DNA of 64,000 bases from Muribaculaceae bacterium (GCA_017483645.1 JAFUWD010000025.1:1-64000), one strand, 5' to 3'; numbered from the stretch's first letter, positions 1 through 7,605 are shown. Translations and numbers: made by a program. Notes: a model not told the origin generated them from the letters alone.

Positions 1-97
1 AGCGTCACCGCTTGAAACTTGCAAGTCGCTATAGGGTTCGTCGGTGACTACGCCCCGTATGGACTTTCACCACAGATGTATAACATGCCCGTCATAC
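1..97 (-). mobile_element. Group II intron (class C-like), 5' end only, runs off left edge
   Basis: Read on the minus strand from 97 downward, the sequence starts GTATGACGGGCATG and continues with a GGTGAAAGTCC block, a GCGACTTGCAAG block and GCGGTGACG. From memory this matches, block by block and in order, the 5' domain I of bacterial group IIC introns such as B. halodurans B.h.I1 (GUGUGCCCGGCAUG, GGGUGAGAGUCC, ACGCAAGG, GUGGCGACAUGG). The boundary reads GTATG rather than the consensus GUGYG. Class C introns are known to insert just behind transcription terminators, and this one begins 8 bp beyond the ompA terminator stem in the direction of ompA transcription. No open frame fits this stretch. 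The maturase gene, if any, would lie outside the window. Confidence 0.7.
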
Positions 98-104
98 TAA
101 ATAA

Positions 105-136
105 AAAAATCCCCGCACGTTGGTGCGGGGATTTTT
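105..136 (-). terminator. Intrinsic terminator of the ompA-like gene
   Basis: AAAAATCCCCGCAC, loop GTTG, then GTGCGGGGATTTTT: a 14-bp perfect stem with a T tract on either strand. It lies 25 bp behind the stop codon of the OmpA-like gene and is the probable landing site of the adjoining group II intron. Confidence 0.92.
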
Positions 137-161
137 AGTAGTTCGTTAACCAAAAGTAATA

Positions 162-1352
162 TTACTTGTTCTGGCTGAGGATGGTGCAAACCGAAACGCG
201 GTTCCAGTCGGGCTCGCTGAACATGTCGCCCACGCCAAGACCCTTGGCGTCGATGCGGTTGGCGTTCACTTTGTACTTCTTGACGAGCATGTCCTTCACA
301 GCGGCTGCACGAGCCTTGGCCAGACGCTCGTTGATTTCCTTGCTGCCCTCGGGCGAAGCATATCCGCGGATTTCAACGGTAGCATCCTTGTGGTTCTTCA
401 AGAAGGTGGCAACACGCTCCACGTTGGGCATTTGAGCGTTGGTGATCACCGACTTGCCCTGAGCGAAGAACACGTTCGACTCAAGCGACTCACCGGTCTT
501 GCTCACAACCTTCTCAACGGGCTTCTCAACAATCTTCTCAACCACTTTCTCAACCACTTGCACCTCGGGCTTGCGGTTGCGCAGGTCGTTGATCTCGGCG
601 TTCAGAGCGTCGATGTCGGCCTGGGTGTACTTCTTGTCGCACAGAGCGAAGTGGTGGGTACCGTTGCTGTTGCCGAAGTGGTAGGTAACACCGGCTTGCA
701 GCTCAACCACAGCGTGGTTGGCGTTGAAACGGGTCACGGGGTGAGTCTCGGCAGCGCGAACCATGCGGTCAACATCGCCGCACATGTCCCAAAGCACCGA
801 AGGCTTCAGGCTCACGGTCCAAGCCTTCTCAGCACCCAGGTTCCAGTTGAAGTTCAAACCAGCCTTGGTGTACCACGAGTTGTCATCGCAGCAGCCGTGC
901 CAAGTCTCGTTGCGCAGAGCCTCGTTCTGATGGTAAGCATGGAGCCAGCCAGCGCCCAGCACACCCTCAAGCTCAAAGGTACGCGGAGTGCCCTTGTAGC
1001 CCATGAATGCGTTGGTCAGGTTCAGAGCAGCGAATGCGCCCACAAACTGATGGTCAATAACATTAAGGCTCTTGGGGCCCCAATAAGCCACCTCTTTGTT
1101 CCAGCTGGTAGTGTTGATGGTCCACTCGCCTTCCACACCGACGCCCAGCACCGGGGTGATTTGCTTGCGAATCTCAGCACCGAAGATGCCACGAGCATTC
1201 TGCCAGAAAGCATAGTGCTGGAAAGGCATCACTGCGCCACCCTTGACGGTGATCGACCAGTTGTCGGTAAATTTGCTACCCTTCAAGGTAACTTGTGCCT
1301 GAGCGGCAACAACGCCCATAACAAGGGCCAAAGTTAAAATAATCTTTTTCAT
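162..1352 (-). CDS. OmpA family outer membrane protein
   Basis: Outer-membrane porin-like protein that ties the outer membrane to peptidoglycan. Residues 1-20 (MKKIILTLALVMGVVAAQAQ) are a signal peptide. Residues about 21-230 are rich in aromatic beta strands and should form the barrel. Residues about 265-295 form a Val/Glu/Lys-rich linker with repeated VEK(V/I)VEK units. The C-terminal 105 residues are an OmpA domain with GYASPEG followed by the peptidoglycan-contact pattern NERLAKARAAAV. The length (396 residues) is usual for the Bacteroidetes form. It is transcribed alone from a good promoter (1419-1450) and ends at a strong terminator. Likely highly expressed, given both signals; that last point is inference. 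Confidence 0.93.
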   Translation of the reverse strand: MKKIILTLALVMGVVAAQAQVTLKGSKFTDNWSITVKGGAVMPFQHYAFWQNARGIFGAEIRKQITPVLGVGVEGEWTINTTSWNKEVAYWGPKSLNVIDHQFVGAFAALNLTNAFMGYKGTPRTFELEGVLGAGWLHAYHQNEALRNETWHGCCDDNSWYTKAGLNFNWNLGAEKAWTVSLKPSVLWDMCGDVDRMVRAAETHPVTRFNANHAVVELQAGVTYHFGNSNGTHHFALCDKKYTQADIDALNAEINDLRNRKPEVQVVEKVVEKIVEKPVEKVVSKTGESLESNVFFAQGKSVITNAQMPNVERVATFLKNHKDATVEIRGYASPEGSKEINERLAKARAAAVKDMLVKKYKVNANRIDAKGLGVGDMFSEPDWNRVSVCTILSQNK

Positions 1353-1418
1353 CTTGCTTTTTGCTTTAGAAAAAATTAAATAGTTATTATTTTATAAAAA
1401 TTTCACGTTTTGGACGCA

Positions 1419-1450
1419 CAAAGTTAGTACAAATTTCTCTTTTCACCAAA
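1419..1450 (-). promoter_or_regulatory. Bacteroidetes promoter of the ompA-like gene
   Basis: On the minus strand: TTTG (1450-1447), 20-bp spacer, TAACTTTG (1426-1419), matching the Bacteroidetes consensus. The expected start point leaves a leader of roughly 60 nt before the ATG at 1352. Confidence 0.8.
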
Positions 1451-1500
1451 ATTTAACAAAAACTTATAACGCCACTTTATTTAGATAAAGCACATAACCA

Positions 1501-2172
1501 TCACATATTCAGCACGATATTAACAAGAGCGGTAATATCGGCTATGGATACCGTACCATCGTTATTCACGTCGAAAACAGCATCTTCTTTTTCATCAAGC
1601 AAGGCGTTGACCAGGGCCGTGACATCGGCAATCGACACGGTGCCGTCTTGGTTCACATCGCCTCGTGTGGACACCTCAAGCACGACTTCACGCACTGCGC
1701 CATTGCTCTGGACATCGGCTTTCCATGCTGCAAGGCGTAATTGTCCGTGACTGGGCCAACCAGACTGACGGTCAAGTTTCATCGTCAGAATGTTGGTCTT
1801 GGTGGGTGTCGTCACAGCGCAGGTCACCGAATCCACTGTCACGCCTTGTTCATTGAGCAAGGCAACGGTGAGCGCCACACGATCGGGTTTAAAGTAAGAT
1901 TCGTTCCAATATTCCGTCACCCATGTGGTGGTCAGTGTAAGGGTATCCACTGCCTCACAAGAGAAAGCGGGCGACGTCAGCGTGTAGGTGTTACCGGCCT
2001 GAGTAGTGAACAATGTTATTTTATTGTGCAGGATATTGTAGCTGTTCAATTCCACATCTGCTCTGCTATAAGTCCATTCGTCGAAACTTTTATTGTTGAA
2101 CTGTGGAAAGACCTGAGCCACGGCCATGACACAACCTCCCAAACACATCAAAAAACCAAACAGACGTTTCAT
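1501..2172 (-). CDS. Secreted protein with C-terminal dockerin-like domain
   Basis: Exported protein of 223 residues of unknown function. The start at 2172 is chosen because it opens a clean signal peptide (MKRLFGFLMCLGGCVMAVAQ); an upstream in-frame extension would run through the promoter. Residues about 20-155 contain a beta-rich domain with no family I can name. The C-terminal ~60 residues hold two calcium-binding dockerin type I repeats, DVNQDGTVSIADVTALV and DVNNDGTVSIADITALV. The same tail, with different body, ends the BspA-type protein at 58223. Bacteroidales make no cellulosomes, so here the tail probably acts in surface or vesicle display. Its own promoter lies at 2202-2233. Confidence 0.85.
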   Translation of the reverse strand: MKRLFGFLMCLGGCVMAVAQVFPQFNNKSFDEWTYSRADVELNSYNILHNKITLFTTQAGNTYTLTSPAFSCEAVDTLTLTTTWVTEYWNESYFKPDRVALTVALLNEQGVTVDSVTCAVTTPTKTNILTMKLDRQSGWPSHGQLRLAAWKADVQSNGAVREVVLEVSTRGDVNQDGTVSIADVTALVNALLDEKEDAVFDVNNDGTVSIADITALVNIVLNM

Positions 2173-2201
2173 ATTACACCTTAAATTATATATAAGACAC
2201 A

Positions 2202-2233
2202 CAAAGATAATAAATTCCCATACATAAGTGCAA
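2202..2233 (-). promoter_or_regulatory. Promoter of the dockerin-tailed protein
   Basis: On the minus strand: TTG (2233-2231), 21-bp spacer, TATCTTTG (2209-2202). The spacer is slightly longer than the usual 19-20 bp. It sits 30 bp upstream of the chosen ATG. Confidence 0.6.
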
Positions 2234-2271
2234 TAAAAAACCTTTTTTTTCAAAAAAAACAGCCAAAACGA

Positions 2272-2301
2272 TTGCGCATTCAAAAAAAAGCACTAACTTT
2301 G
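2272..2301 (+). promoter_or_regulatory. tRNA-Ala promoter
   Basis: TTG (2272-2274), 19-bp spacer, TAACTTTG (2294-2301), an exact Bacteroidetes consensus 12 bp before the mature tRNA. Confidence 0.88.
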
Positions 2302-2313
2302 CATCCGCAATTA

Positions 2314-2386
2314 GGGGCATTAGCTCATCTGGTAGAGCGCAACACTGGCAGTGTTGAGGTAAGCGGTTCGAGTCCGCTATGCTCCA
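2314..2386 (+). tRNA. tRNA-Ala (anticodon GGC)
   Basis: Complete cloverleaf: acceptor GGGGCAT/ATGCTCC with one G-T pair, D stem GCTC/GAGC, anticodon stem CAACA/TGTTG with loop CTGGCAG giving anticodon GGC, T stem AGCGG/CCGCT with loop TTCGAGT, and discriminator A. The 3' CCA is not encoded, so it must be added after processing. It has its own promoter and terminator and reads GCC and GCU codons. Confidence 0.97.
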
Positions 2387-2391
2387 CTCAG

Positions 2392-2422
2392 GCGGTCGGG
2401 ACATCCCGGCCGCTATTTTTTT
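2392..2422 (+). terminator. tRNA-Ala terminator
   Basis: GCGGTCGGG, loop ACAT, CCCGGCCGC (one T-G pair) followed by TATTTTTTT. It begins 5 bp after the tRNA and faces the convergent gene that ends at 2428. Confidence 0.9.
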
Positions 2423-2427
2423 GCAGG

Positions 2428-2877
2428 TCAGTCGTCGCTGGCACTGACTTCCGTCAGGCACATCTCACGATATTCGGCCCATTCAGGGTCCTCCTCGGCA
2501 TGGAACTGTAGGGGCAACACGTCGAATGGCGCAAGCGCTTCGTTGAGTTTCTTTTGGAACAGATGCAGGCTGCGCGCATAAAACACCCAGTTGCGCTCGC
2601 CGTCACCAGTGTAAACGCCCGTCATCACAGCCACCGGGTCGGCATCGAAAACAGCGGCCAGCGCATCATGCACATCTCCCATCAGCTGAGCCGCGCGCCT
2701 ATCAGGCAAACCTTTGGCATCGGCCTCATAGGGCCATGTCACCTCCACGCGGTAAATGAATTTTCGAGTTTGTATCACATTTTCCATATCGCGTCGGCCC
2801 GTGACAAGTATTACCCGGCCATTGTCGGCTTCGGCAGGAGCTGTCCACCATTCATTGCTGATTTTCAGTTTTGACAT
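2428..2877 (-). CDS. DUF695 domain-containing protein
   Basis: Cytosolic protein of 149 residues, with no signal peptide or membrane segment. The pattern resembles the DUF695 family: an N-terminal WWTAPAEADNGR segment, central NWVFYARSLHLFQKKLNEAL, and the C-terminal signature FHAEEDPEWAEYREM. No enzymatic activity is established for this family and no catalytic set is obvious here. It is monocistronic and convergent with tRNA-Ala. The sequence before the start has a near-consensus TAACTTTA but no convincing upstream element. Confidence 0.78.
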   Translation of the reverse strand: MSKLKISNEWWTAPAEADNGRVILVTGRRDMENVIQTRKFIYRVEVTWPYEADAKGLPDRRAAQLMGDVHDALAAVFDADPVAVMTGVYTGDGERNWVFYARSLHLFQKKLNEALAPFDVLPLQFHAEEDPEWAEYREMCLTEVSASDD

Positions 2878-3156
2878 AATCTGTATTTGATTTTCTTGAC
2901 CATAAAGTTATGAATAATCTGCGACGTGACCAATTTTTTTTCAAATTCGCCACCTATAGAATTAACAATTGTCAAGCTCAGGGTAATTGTTAAAAAGCCG
3001 GCGTGACACATACGTTTCTCATCGGCGCAAACGCTTTTGGAAACTAAGATTTAACATTTTAAGTTAATTTCGCGTGCTTTTAATAATCCTCCATCAAAAG
3101 ACCACATTGCAATGATTTCAATTTCAATATTTTATAAAAATATTAACAAGAAAGAT
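2878..3156. other. Intergenic stretch without a recognisable gene
   Basis: This AT-rich divergent region separates the DUF695 gene from the gene at 3303. It contains an inverted repeat at 2962-2993 and runs of A/T. I see no tRNA, no open frame with a ribosome-binding context and no clear second promoter. Confidence 0.6.
2962..2993. repeat. Inverted repeat, possible operator
   Basis: TTAACAATT (2962-2970) and AATTGTTAA (2985-2993) are perfect 9-bp inverted arms 14 bp apart. There is no T tract, so it is not a terminator. It lies between two divergent genes about 85 bp from the DUF695 start, a position suited to a regulator-binding site. Confidence 0.4.
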
Positions 3157-3187
3157 TTTGCCGTGAAATATTTTTTACTTACCTTTG
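3157..3187 (+). promoter_or_regulatory. Promoter of the cysteine-free thioredoxin-fold gene
   Basis: TTTTG ending at 3160, 19-bp spacer, TACCTTTG (3180-3187): full consensus. It predicts a leader of about 108 nt before the ATG at 3303. Confidence 0.85.
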
Positions 3188-3195
3188 CCGTCCCA

Positions 3196-3238
3196 ATTCG
3201 ATGCAAATCGAATCACAAAGGAATGCCGAAAATCGGCA
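3196..3238 (+). promoter_or_regulatory. Two small hairpins in the 5' leader
   Basis: ATTCGAT-GCAA-ATCGAAT (3196-3213) and TGCCGA-AAA-TCGGCA (3224-3238) lie immediately behind the predicted start point. Both are perfect and neither is followed by a T tract. They could stabilise or regulate the message; they match no riboswitch I know. Confidence 0.4.
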
Positions 3239-3302
3239 GGGGCCACTTCTCACGATGGATGTCGCGGAATGGCCTTGAAGTATTAACAAAAAATAGGGTT
3301 AA

Positions 3303-3749
3303 ATGAAGAAAGTAATTTTCACCGCAGCCACGCTGGCACTGCTCACGCTCTTCACCTCGGCCTACTCCAACCGCACGGCCGATGCTCGCGTGGGTTACCA
3401 AGCTCCAAACTTCACGTTTGAGCAGGGCGACAGCATTGTTTCGTTGCAGCAGTTCCGAGGGCAAGAGGTGATTGTAACTTTTTGGTCAACAACCGACGTA
3501 CAGTCGCGCCTTGACAACATGCGGCATGACCGCGAGGCACGCACCCGTGGCCTGGCCCACATCTCGGTCAACATGGATCACAGCGAGGGCGTGTATACCA
3601 TGGCAGTGATTGTTGACCGCTTGCGCCGAAGCACGCAGTTTCACGCCGATTCGGCCCAGCAGCAAAGTCTGAGCCAGGCATGGCGCCTGGAAAAGGGGTA
3701 CAACTCTTTCCTGATTGGCCCCGACGGCCGCATTGAGCAAGTGCTCTGA
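3303..3749 (+). CDS. Exported thioredoxin-fold protein lacking all cysteines
   Basis: Small exported protein of 148 residues. Residues 1-21 are a signal peptide (MKKVIFTAATLALLTLFTSAYS). The rest follows the TlpA/redoxin layout: APNFTFEQGDSIVSLQQFRGQEVIVTFW, then the place where the active site should be, and near the end FLIGPDGRIEQVL, which matches the usual FLIDPDGKI strand and cis-proline region. The expected WCxxC reads WSTTDVQSR and the whole protein has no cysteine. It therefore cannot do thiol-disulphide chemistry and more likely binds a ligand or a partner. It has its own promoter, leader hairpins and terminator. Confidence 0.8.
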   Translation: MKKVIFTAATLALLTLFTSAYSNRTADARVGYQAPNFTFEQGDSIVSLQQFRGQEVIVTFWSTTDVQSRLDNMRHDREARTRGLAHISVNMDHSEGVYTMAVIVDRLRRSTQFHADSAQQQSLSQAWRLEKGYNSFLIGPDGRIEQVL

Positions 3750-3780
3750 CCAGCGGCTAACACATTCTTAAATCATCAAC

Positions 3781-3806
3781 CCCGAGGCACCGACCCCGGG
3801 ATTTTT
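3781..3806 (+). terminator. Terminator of the thioredoxin-fold gene
   Basis: CCCGAGG, loop CACCGA, CCCCGGG (one A-C mismatch) then ATTTTT, 32 bp behind the stop codon. Confidence 0.8.
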
Positions 3807-3876
3807 GTTTCATCCCCGATGGGTCATTAGGTTCATGAACACCCGGCGCACCGCCCGGCGCGGCGCGGCACGAAAA

Positions 3877-3913
3877 GCCGCGGCCCGACTTCTGCTGTCA
3901 GTCGGGCCGCGGC
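3877..3913 (-). terminator. Terminator of the beta-flower/M23 operon
   Basis: Perfect 14-bp stem GCCGCGGCCCGACT / AGTCGGGCCGCGGC with a 9-nt loop. On the minus strand it is followed by TTTTCG. It lies 29 bp behind the M23 peptidase stop codon. Confidence 0.9.
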
Positions 3914-3941
3914 CAATATTATTTGACTATTGGTTACTTGG

Positions 3942-4934
3942 TCAGCGCGTGCGGAGCACTTTTCCGGCCTGCACCTTGTTGCCCTTGATGCCGTTAATTC
4001 TCTTGAGCTGGGCCACACTCATTCCATTGCGAGCGGCAATCTTGCCCAGGTTGTCGCCCTTGCGCACCTTATAAGTGCTGCGGGCTGCGCTGCGGTGCTT
4101 GCTGCCGCGCGAGCTCACCTTGGCACTGCTCTTGGCACTGCGGCTGTGATGACGCACCGATGCATAGCGGGCGCCGGGCGAGTAGTTGCGGGCCTGGGTA
4201 TAGTTGCTCTTGTTGAACGTGTATTTTTCGGTATGGGTCACCCGATTCTCGAAATCGAAGATAGCCTCCGGGTTGATGGCATAACCCATGAAGCGGGTCT
4301 CGAAATGAAGGTGCGGGCCGGTACTGCGGCCGGTGTTTCCGCTCAATGCGATGGGCTGGCCGGCTTTGACATACTGGTTGGGCTGGACCAGGAATCGTGA
4401 GAGGTGGCCATAGACGGTTTCCAATCCGTTCTCATGGCGCACAATCACATAGAATCCGAATCCTCCGCGCTCGTATTTGGTGAGACGCACGCGGCCCGAG
4501 AATGCCGCACGCACGGTGTCGCCCATGGCAGCCCGCAAGTCCACGCCCTTGTGCGAGCGTCCGAAGGCCGGGCGATAGCCATAATGCGATGTCACATAGT
4601 TGCCTTTCACGGGCATCACATATCCGGTAACGTTAATCACCTTGGTGTTAGGAACCTGGCTTTCTTTGTAGGGGTTCACACGGTCGCTCTCCCACCCTTC
4701 GGTGTAAATATCGGGTTCGGGCTCCACCTCTTCGTAGAGGTCGGCTGCATAACGCTGCGCCTCTTCCAACTTGATTTGGTCTTGGATGCGATTCTGCTTC
4801 GCCAGCAGGTTCGAGTGCATCTTACTGTAATTCGATACAGATTGCAGGTTTTGCGCCAAAGCGCTGGTGGCCATCATCGACAAAGCGACGAGCCCTGCCG
4901 CCACAAAATATCTTTTATTTGTCATAAGCATCAA
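3942..4934 (-). CDS. M23 family metallopeptidase with C-terminal LysM domain
   Basis: Periplasmic murein endopeptidase of the lysostaphin/LytM type, 330 residues. A signal peptide covers about residues 1-27 (ending SALAQ). The M23 domain lies around residues 110-225 and has the zinc ligands HKGVD and HLHFE with the typical SHYGYR, YGHL and GNTGRSTGPHLHFETR segments. A basic, Ser-rich linker leads to a C-terminal LysM module (YKVRKGDNLGKIAARNGMS...). LysM binds glycan chains and the M23 domain cuts peptide cross-links. It starts 7 bp behind the beta-flower gene, so the two share a transcript that ends at a strong terminator. A second in-frame ATG three codons later is an alternative start. Confidence 0.93.
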   Translation of the reverse strand: MMLMTNKRYFVAAGLVALSMMATSALAQNLQSVSNYSKMHSNLLAKQNRIQDQIKLEEAQRYAADLYEEVEPEPDIYTEGWESDRVNPYKESQVPNTKVINVTGYVMPVKGNYVTSHYGYRPAFGRSHKGVDLRAAMGDTVRAAFSGRVRLTKYERGGFGFYVIVRHENGLETVYGHLSRFLVQPNQYVKAGQPIALSGNTGRSTGPHLHFETRFMGYAINPEAIFDFENRVTHTEKYTFNKSNYTQARNYSPGARYASVRHHSRSAKSSAKVSSRGSKHRSAARSTYKVRKGDNLGKIAARNGMSVAQLKRINGIKGNKVQAGKVLRTR

Positions 4935-4941
4935 TTCTTAT

Positions 4942-5370
4942 TTAAATAAAATCGAAGAAGAAAAGCACTGCGGCCCACTCTTTTTTCACTCCGCTGGCAC
5001 GCCCAACACTGTTGCCCGACTTGTTGCGGATAGTTCCGTCGCTGTCGACCTTGCCGATGCTGTTGCCACTACGGTCACGCACAGTGCCGTCGCGGTCAAC
5101 CTTGCCCACGGTATTACCCGACTTGTTGCAGATGTCGCCGCTGCTGGTGATGCGGCCCACGGTGTTACCAGCACGGTCACGAATGTTGCCGCTGCCGTCG
5201 ATACGCGCCACACTGTTGCCACTGCGGTCACAAATCGAACCGTCACTGCGCACCGTACCGGTGACATTGCCGCTGGCATCGCGCAAGCGTTGAGCCTGTG
5301 CTGTCTCTGAAGCACCCACAAGCATTGCGGCTGCAACCATCAGTCCTAATAAAGAGCGTAGTTTCTTCAT
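4942..5370 (-). CDS. Secreted 17-residue-repeat protein (5-fold beta-flower type)
   Basis: Exported protein of 142 residues. Residues 1-27 are a signal peptide ending TAQAQ. Residues 41-125 are five tandem 17-residue repeats of the form (D/S)G-x-I-x-D-(R/K)-S-G-N-(S/T)-V-G-(K/R)-(I/V)-D, preceded by a degenerate one; this resembles the Bacteroidetes '5-fold beta-flower' proteins, in which each repeat forms a blade. The C-terminus KKEWAAVLFFFDFI is an unusual aromatic tail that may close the structure or meet a membrane. It is the first gene of a two-gene unit with the M23 murein peptidase, so a cell-envelope role is likely. A TAATTTTG box lies at 5404-5411 (minus strand) without a clear -33. 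Confidence 0.8.
   Translation of the reverse strand: MKKLRSLLGLMVAAAMLVGASETAQAQRLRDASGNVTGTVRSDGSICDRSGNSVARIDGSGNIRDRAGNTVGRITSSGDICNKSGNTVGKVDRDGTVRDRSGNSIGKVDSDGTIRNKSGNSVGRASGVKKEWAAVLFFFDFI
4996..5250 (-). repeat. Five tandem 51-bp coding repeats
   Basis: The five 17-codon units of the beta-flower protein are also similar at DNA level, as seen by the recurring GGTATTACCCGACTTGTT-like and GCCACTGCGGTCAC-like stretches. Such arrays can gain or lose units by slippage without shifting frame. Confidence 0.7.
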
Positions 5371-5502
5371 CGCTTTTTGGTTTTAATTCACTATAAAAAC
5401 GCTCAAAATTAGCGATTTATTTTGGGAAAACCTTAAAATTTTCACTAAAAAGTGTAAACTTTGGTTTTAAGTTGTAAAGCATGCTCTTCAAGGCATTGTT
5501 TT

Positions 5503-7605
5503 TCAACTGATTTGCGACCAATCCACATTTTTGTCAAACAACTGGTGCAAATGGGCATCAAGTCGACGGCCTTCGTCGGTGGCCAACTGAGGGTCGGCAG
5601 CCAGGATGTCTTGAGCAGCGTCACGCGCCATCTGCACGATTTGACCGTCGTGCGCCAGATTGGCGATGCGCAGCGTGAAGGGAATGCCACTCTGCTGGGT
5701 ACCCTCCATATCGCCCGGGCCACGTTGCTTCAAGTCTTCCTCGGCCACCTCAAAACCGTCGGTGGTGCGCACCATCACCTCCAACCTGTGGCGGGTTTCG
5801 GAGGTTATCTGATATTTCGTCATGAGGATACAATAGGATTGGTCGGCGCCGCGCCCCACACGACCGCGCAACTGATGCAGTTGCGACAGTCCGAACCGCT
5901 CGGCGTTCTCTATGACCATGACGCTGGCATTGGGCACGTTCACACCCACCTCAATAACGGTAGTGGCCACTAAAATCTGGGCCTGACGAGTGACGAAAAG
6001 CTGCATCTGGTAATCCTTTTCGGCAGGTTTCATCCGGCCATGCACATAAGCCACATGGTACTGCCTGAAAATCTCACTCACCGTTTGATAGCCCTCTTCG
6101 AGCGCGCGCAGGTCGAGTTTTTCACTCTCCTCAATGAGCGGGTAAACGATATAGACCTGCCGGCCTTTCTTGATTTCCGACCCCACAAAGCGATACATCT
6201 GCTCACGGTCCTTTTCGTAGCGCATAAGGGTTGTCACGGGCTTTCGTCCGGGCGGCAACTGGTCGATGACCGAAACGTCGAGGTCGCCATAGACTGTCAT
6301 GGCCAGCGTGCGCGGAATGGGCGTGGCGGTCATCACCAGCACATGGGGAGGCGTATGGTTTTTTTGCCACAACTTGGCACGCTGAGCCACACCGAAGCGA
6401 TGCTGTTCATCGATGATGGCCAAACCCAGGTTTTTGAACTGCACCGTGTCTTCTATCAGTGCATGGGTGCCGATGAGAATGTGCAGAGAACCGTCGGTGA
6501 GCCGCCGGTGAATGTCGTCGCGCTCTCGCTTGCGGGTGGACCCCGTGAGCAGCGCCACGCTCACCCCGATGCGAGCCGCCAATGGCGCAATGCTCTCATA
6601 GTGTTGCGTAGCCAAAATCTCGGTGGGCGCCATGATGCACGCCTGATAGCCGTTGTCAACGGCAATCAGTGCCGACATGAGGGCCACAATGGTCTTGCCA
6701 CTGCCCACATCGCCCTGCAGCAGCCGGTTCATCTGACGGCCGCTGGCCATGTCGTGCCTGATTTCGCGGATCACACGCTTTTGCGCATCGGTGAGCGGAA
6801 AACTCAGCACTTGGTGATAAAAATTGTTGAAGTAGTCGCCCACATGAGCCAGCATCAACCCGGGAAGCTGAGCCGACCGGCCCTTGATATACTTGAGGAT
6901 GTTGAGTTCCAAAAAGAACAGTTCCTCGAACTTGAGTCGAAACTGCGCCCGCTGAAGGGTTGCCACATCAGCCGGAGCGTGGATGGCCACCAATGCCTCG
7001 CTGAGTGGAATGAGCTTCCAACGCGTCATCAACTGCCGTGGCAAAGTTTCGGGAACACGTTGCACGGCTTCCGACTGCAACAGCGTGGCCACCAGATGTT
7101 GCAAAGTGCGCTGGCTGACGGAACGGTTTTGCAGTTTCTCGGTGAGGCTATACACCCCGCGCAAGCCTTGCGGCTCGGCATCGGGTTTAAAAACGTCCAC
7201 CTCGGGATGAACGATGCTGTAATGGTTCTGAAATGGCGTGGGCTTGCCGAAAATAACATACTCCACCCCCGTGCGATAGGTTTCTTGAATGGAACGCACC
7301 CGGTTGAACCACACCACCTCCACTGTGCCCGTACCATCGGTGAACAATGCCTGAAGGCGGCGACGAGCGCCTTCGCCCTGGGGTGTGAAATTGATGAAAC
7401 GGCCGCGTAGCTGAATGTAGGGCATGTCGCCGGCGATTTCGCTCACAGTGTGAATCTTGGAACGGTCCACATAGCGGAAAGGGAAGTAATAGAGCAGGTC
7501 GTGAAACGTGTAAATGCCCAACTCCTTACCCAGCAGTTCGGCCCGCTTGGGACCCACGCCGTGCAAATACTTGATGTCGGTGTTCTCAAGACTGGGCATG
7601 GTCAA
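5503..7605 (-). CDS. recG: ATP-dependent DNA helicase RecG
   Basis: Branch-migration helicase that reverses stalled forks and processes Holliday junctions. Full length (700 residues). The N-terminal wedge (OB-fold) domain starts with IKYLHGVGPKRAELL and contains the OB strands around residues 60-170. The helicase core shows Walker A GDVGSGKT (about residue 300), the DExH box as DEQHRFG, motif III TATPIPRT, and the C-terminal motifs ATTVIEVGVNVPNA and QLRGRVGRG. All key residues are present. The first codons overlap the end of ispD by 20 bp, so the two are translationally coupled. Confidence 0.97.
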   Translation of the reverse strand: MTMPSLENTDIKYLHGVGPKRAELLGKELGIYTFHDLLYYFPFRYVDRSKIHTVSEIAGDMPYIQLRGRFINFTPQGEGARRRLQALFTDGTGTVEVVWFNRVRSIQETYRTGVEYVIFGKPTPFQNHYSIVHPEVDVFKPDAEPQGLRGVYSLTEKLQNRSVSQRTLQHLVATLLQSEAVQRVPETLPRQLMTRWKLIPLSEALVAIHAPADVATLQRAQFRLKFEELFFLELNILKYIKGRSAQLPGLMLAHVGDYFNNFYHQVLSFPLTDAQKRVIREIRHDMASGRQMNRLLQGDVGSGKTIVALMSALIAVDNGYQACIMAPTEILATQHYESIAPLAARIGVSVALLTGSTRKRERDDIHRRLTDGSLHILIGTHALIEDTVQFKNLGLAIIDEQHRFGVAQRAKLWQKNHTPPHVLVMTATPIPRTLAMTVYGDLDVSVIDQLPPGRKPVTTLMRYEKDREQMYRFVGSEIKKGRQVYIVYPLIEESEKLDLRALEEGYQTVSEIFRQYHVAYVHGRMKPAEKDYQMQLFVTRQAQILVATTVIEVGVNVPNASVMVIENAERFGLSQLHQLRGRVGRGADQSYCILMTKYQITSETRHRLEVMVRTTDGFEVAEEDLKQRGPGDMEGTQQSGIPFTLRIANLAHDGQIVQMARDAAQDILAADPQLATDEGRRLDAHLHQLFDKNVDWSQIS

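Noticed and set aside
390..1337. A 315-codon open frame on the plus strand opposite the ompA-like gene
   Set aside because: It is the antisense shadow of a GC-rich gene: the protein is a low-complexity mix of His, Leu and Val with no family pattern, and the minus strand has signal peptide, domain and promoter.
4996..5250. Regular repeats resembling a CRISPR array
   Set aside because: The units are 51 bp, contiguous and in frame with a signal-peptide protein; there are no unique spacers.
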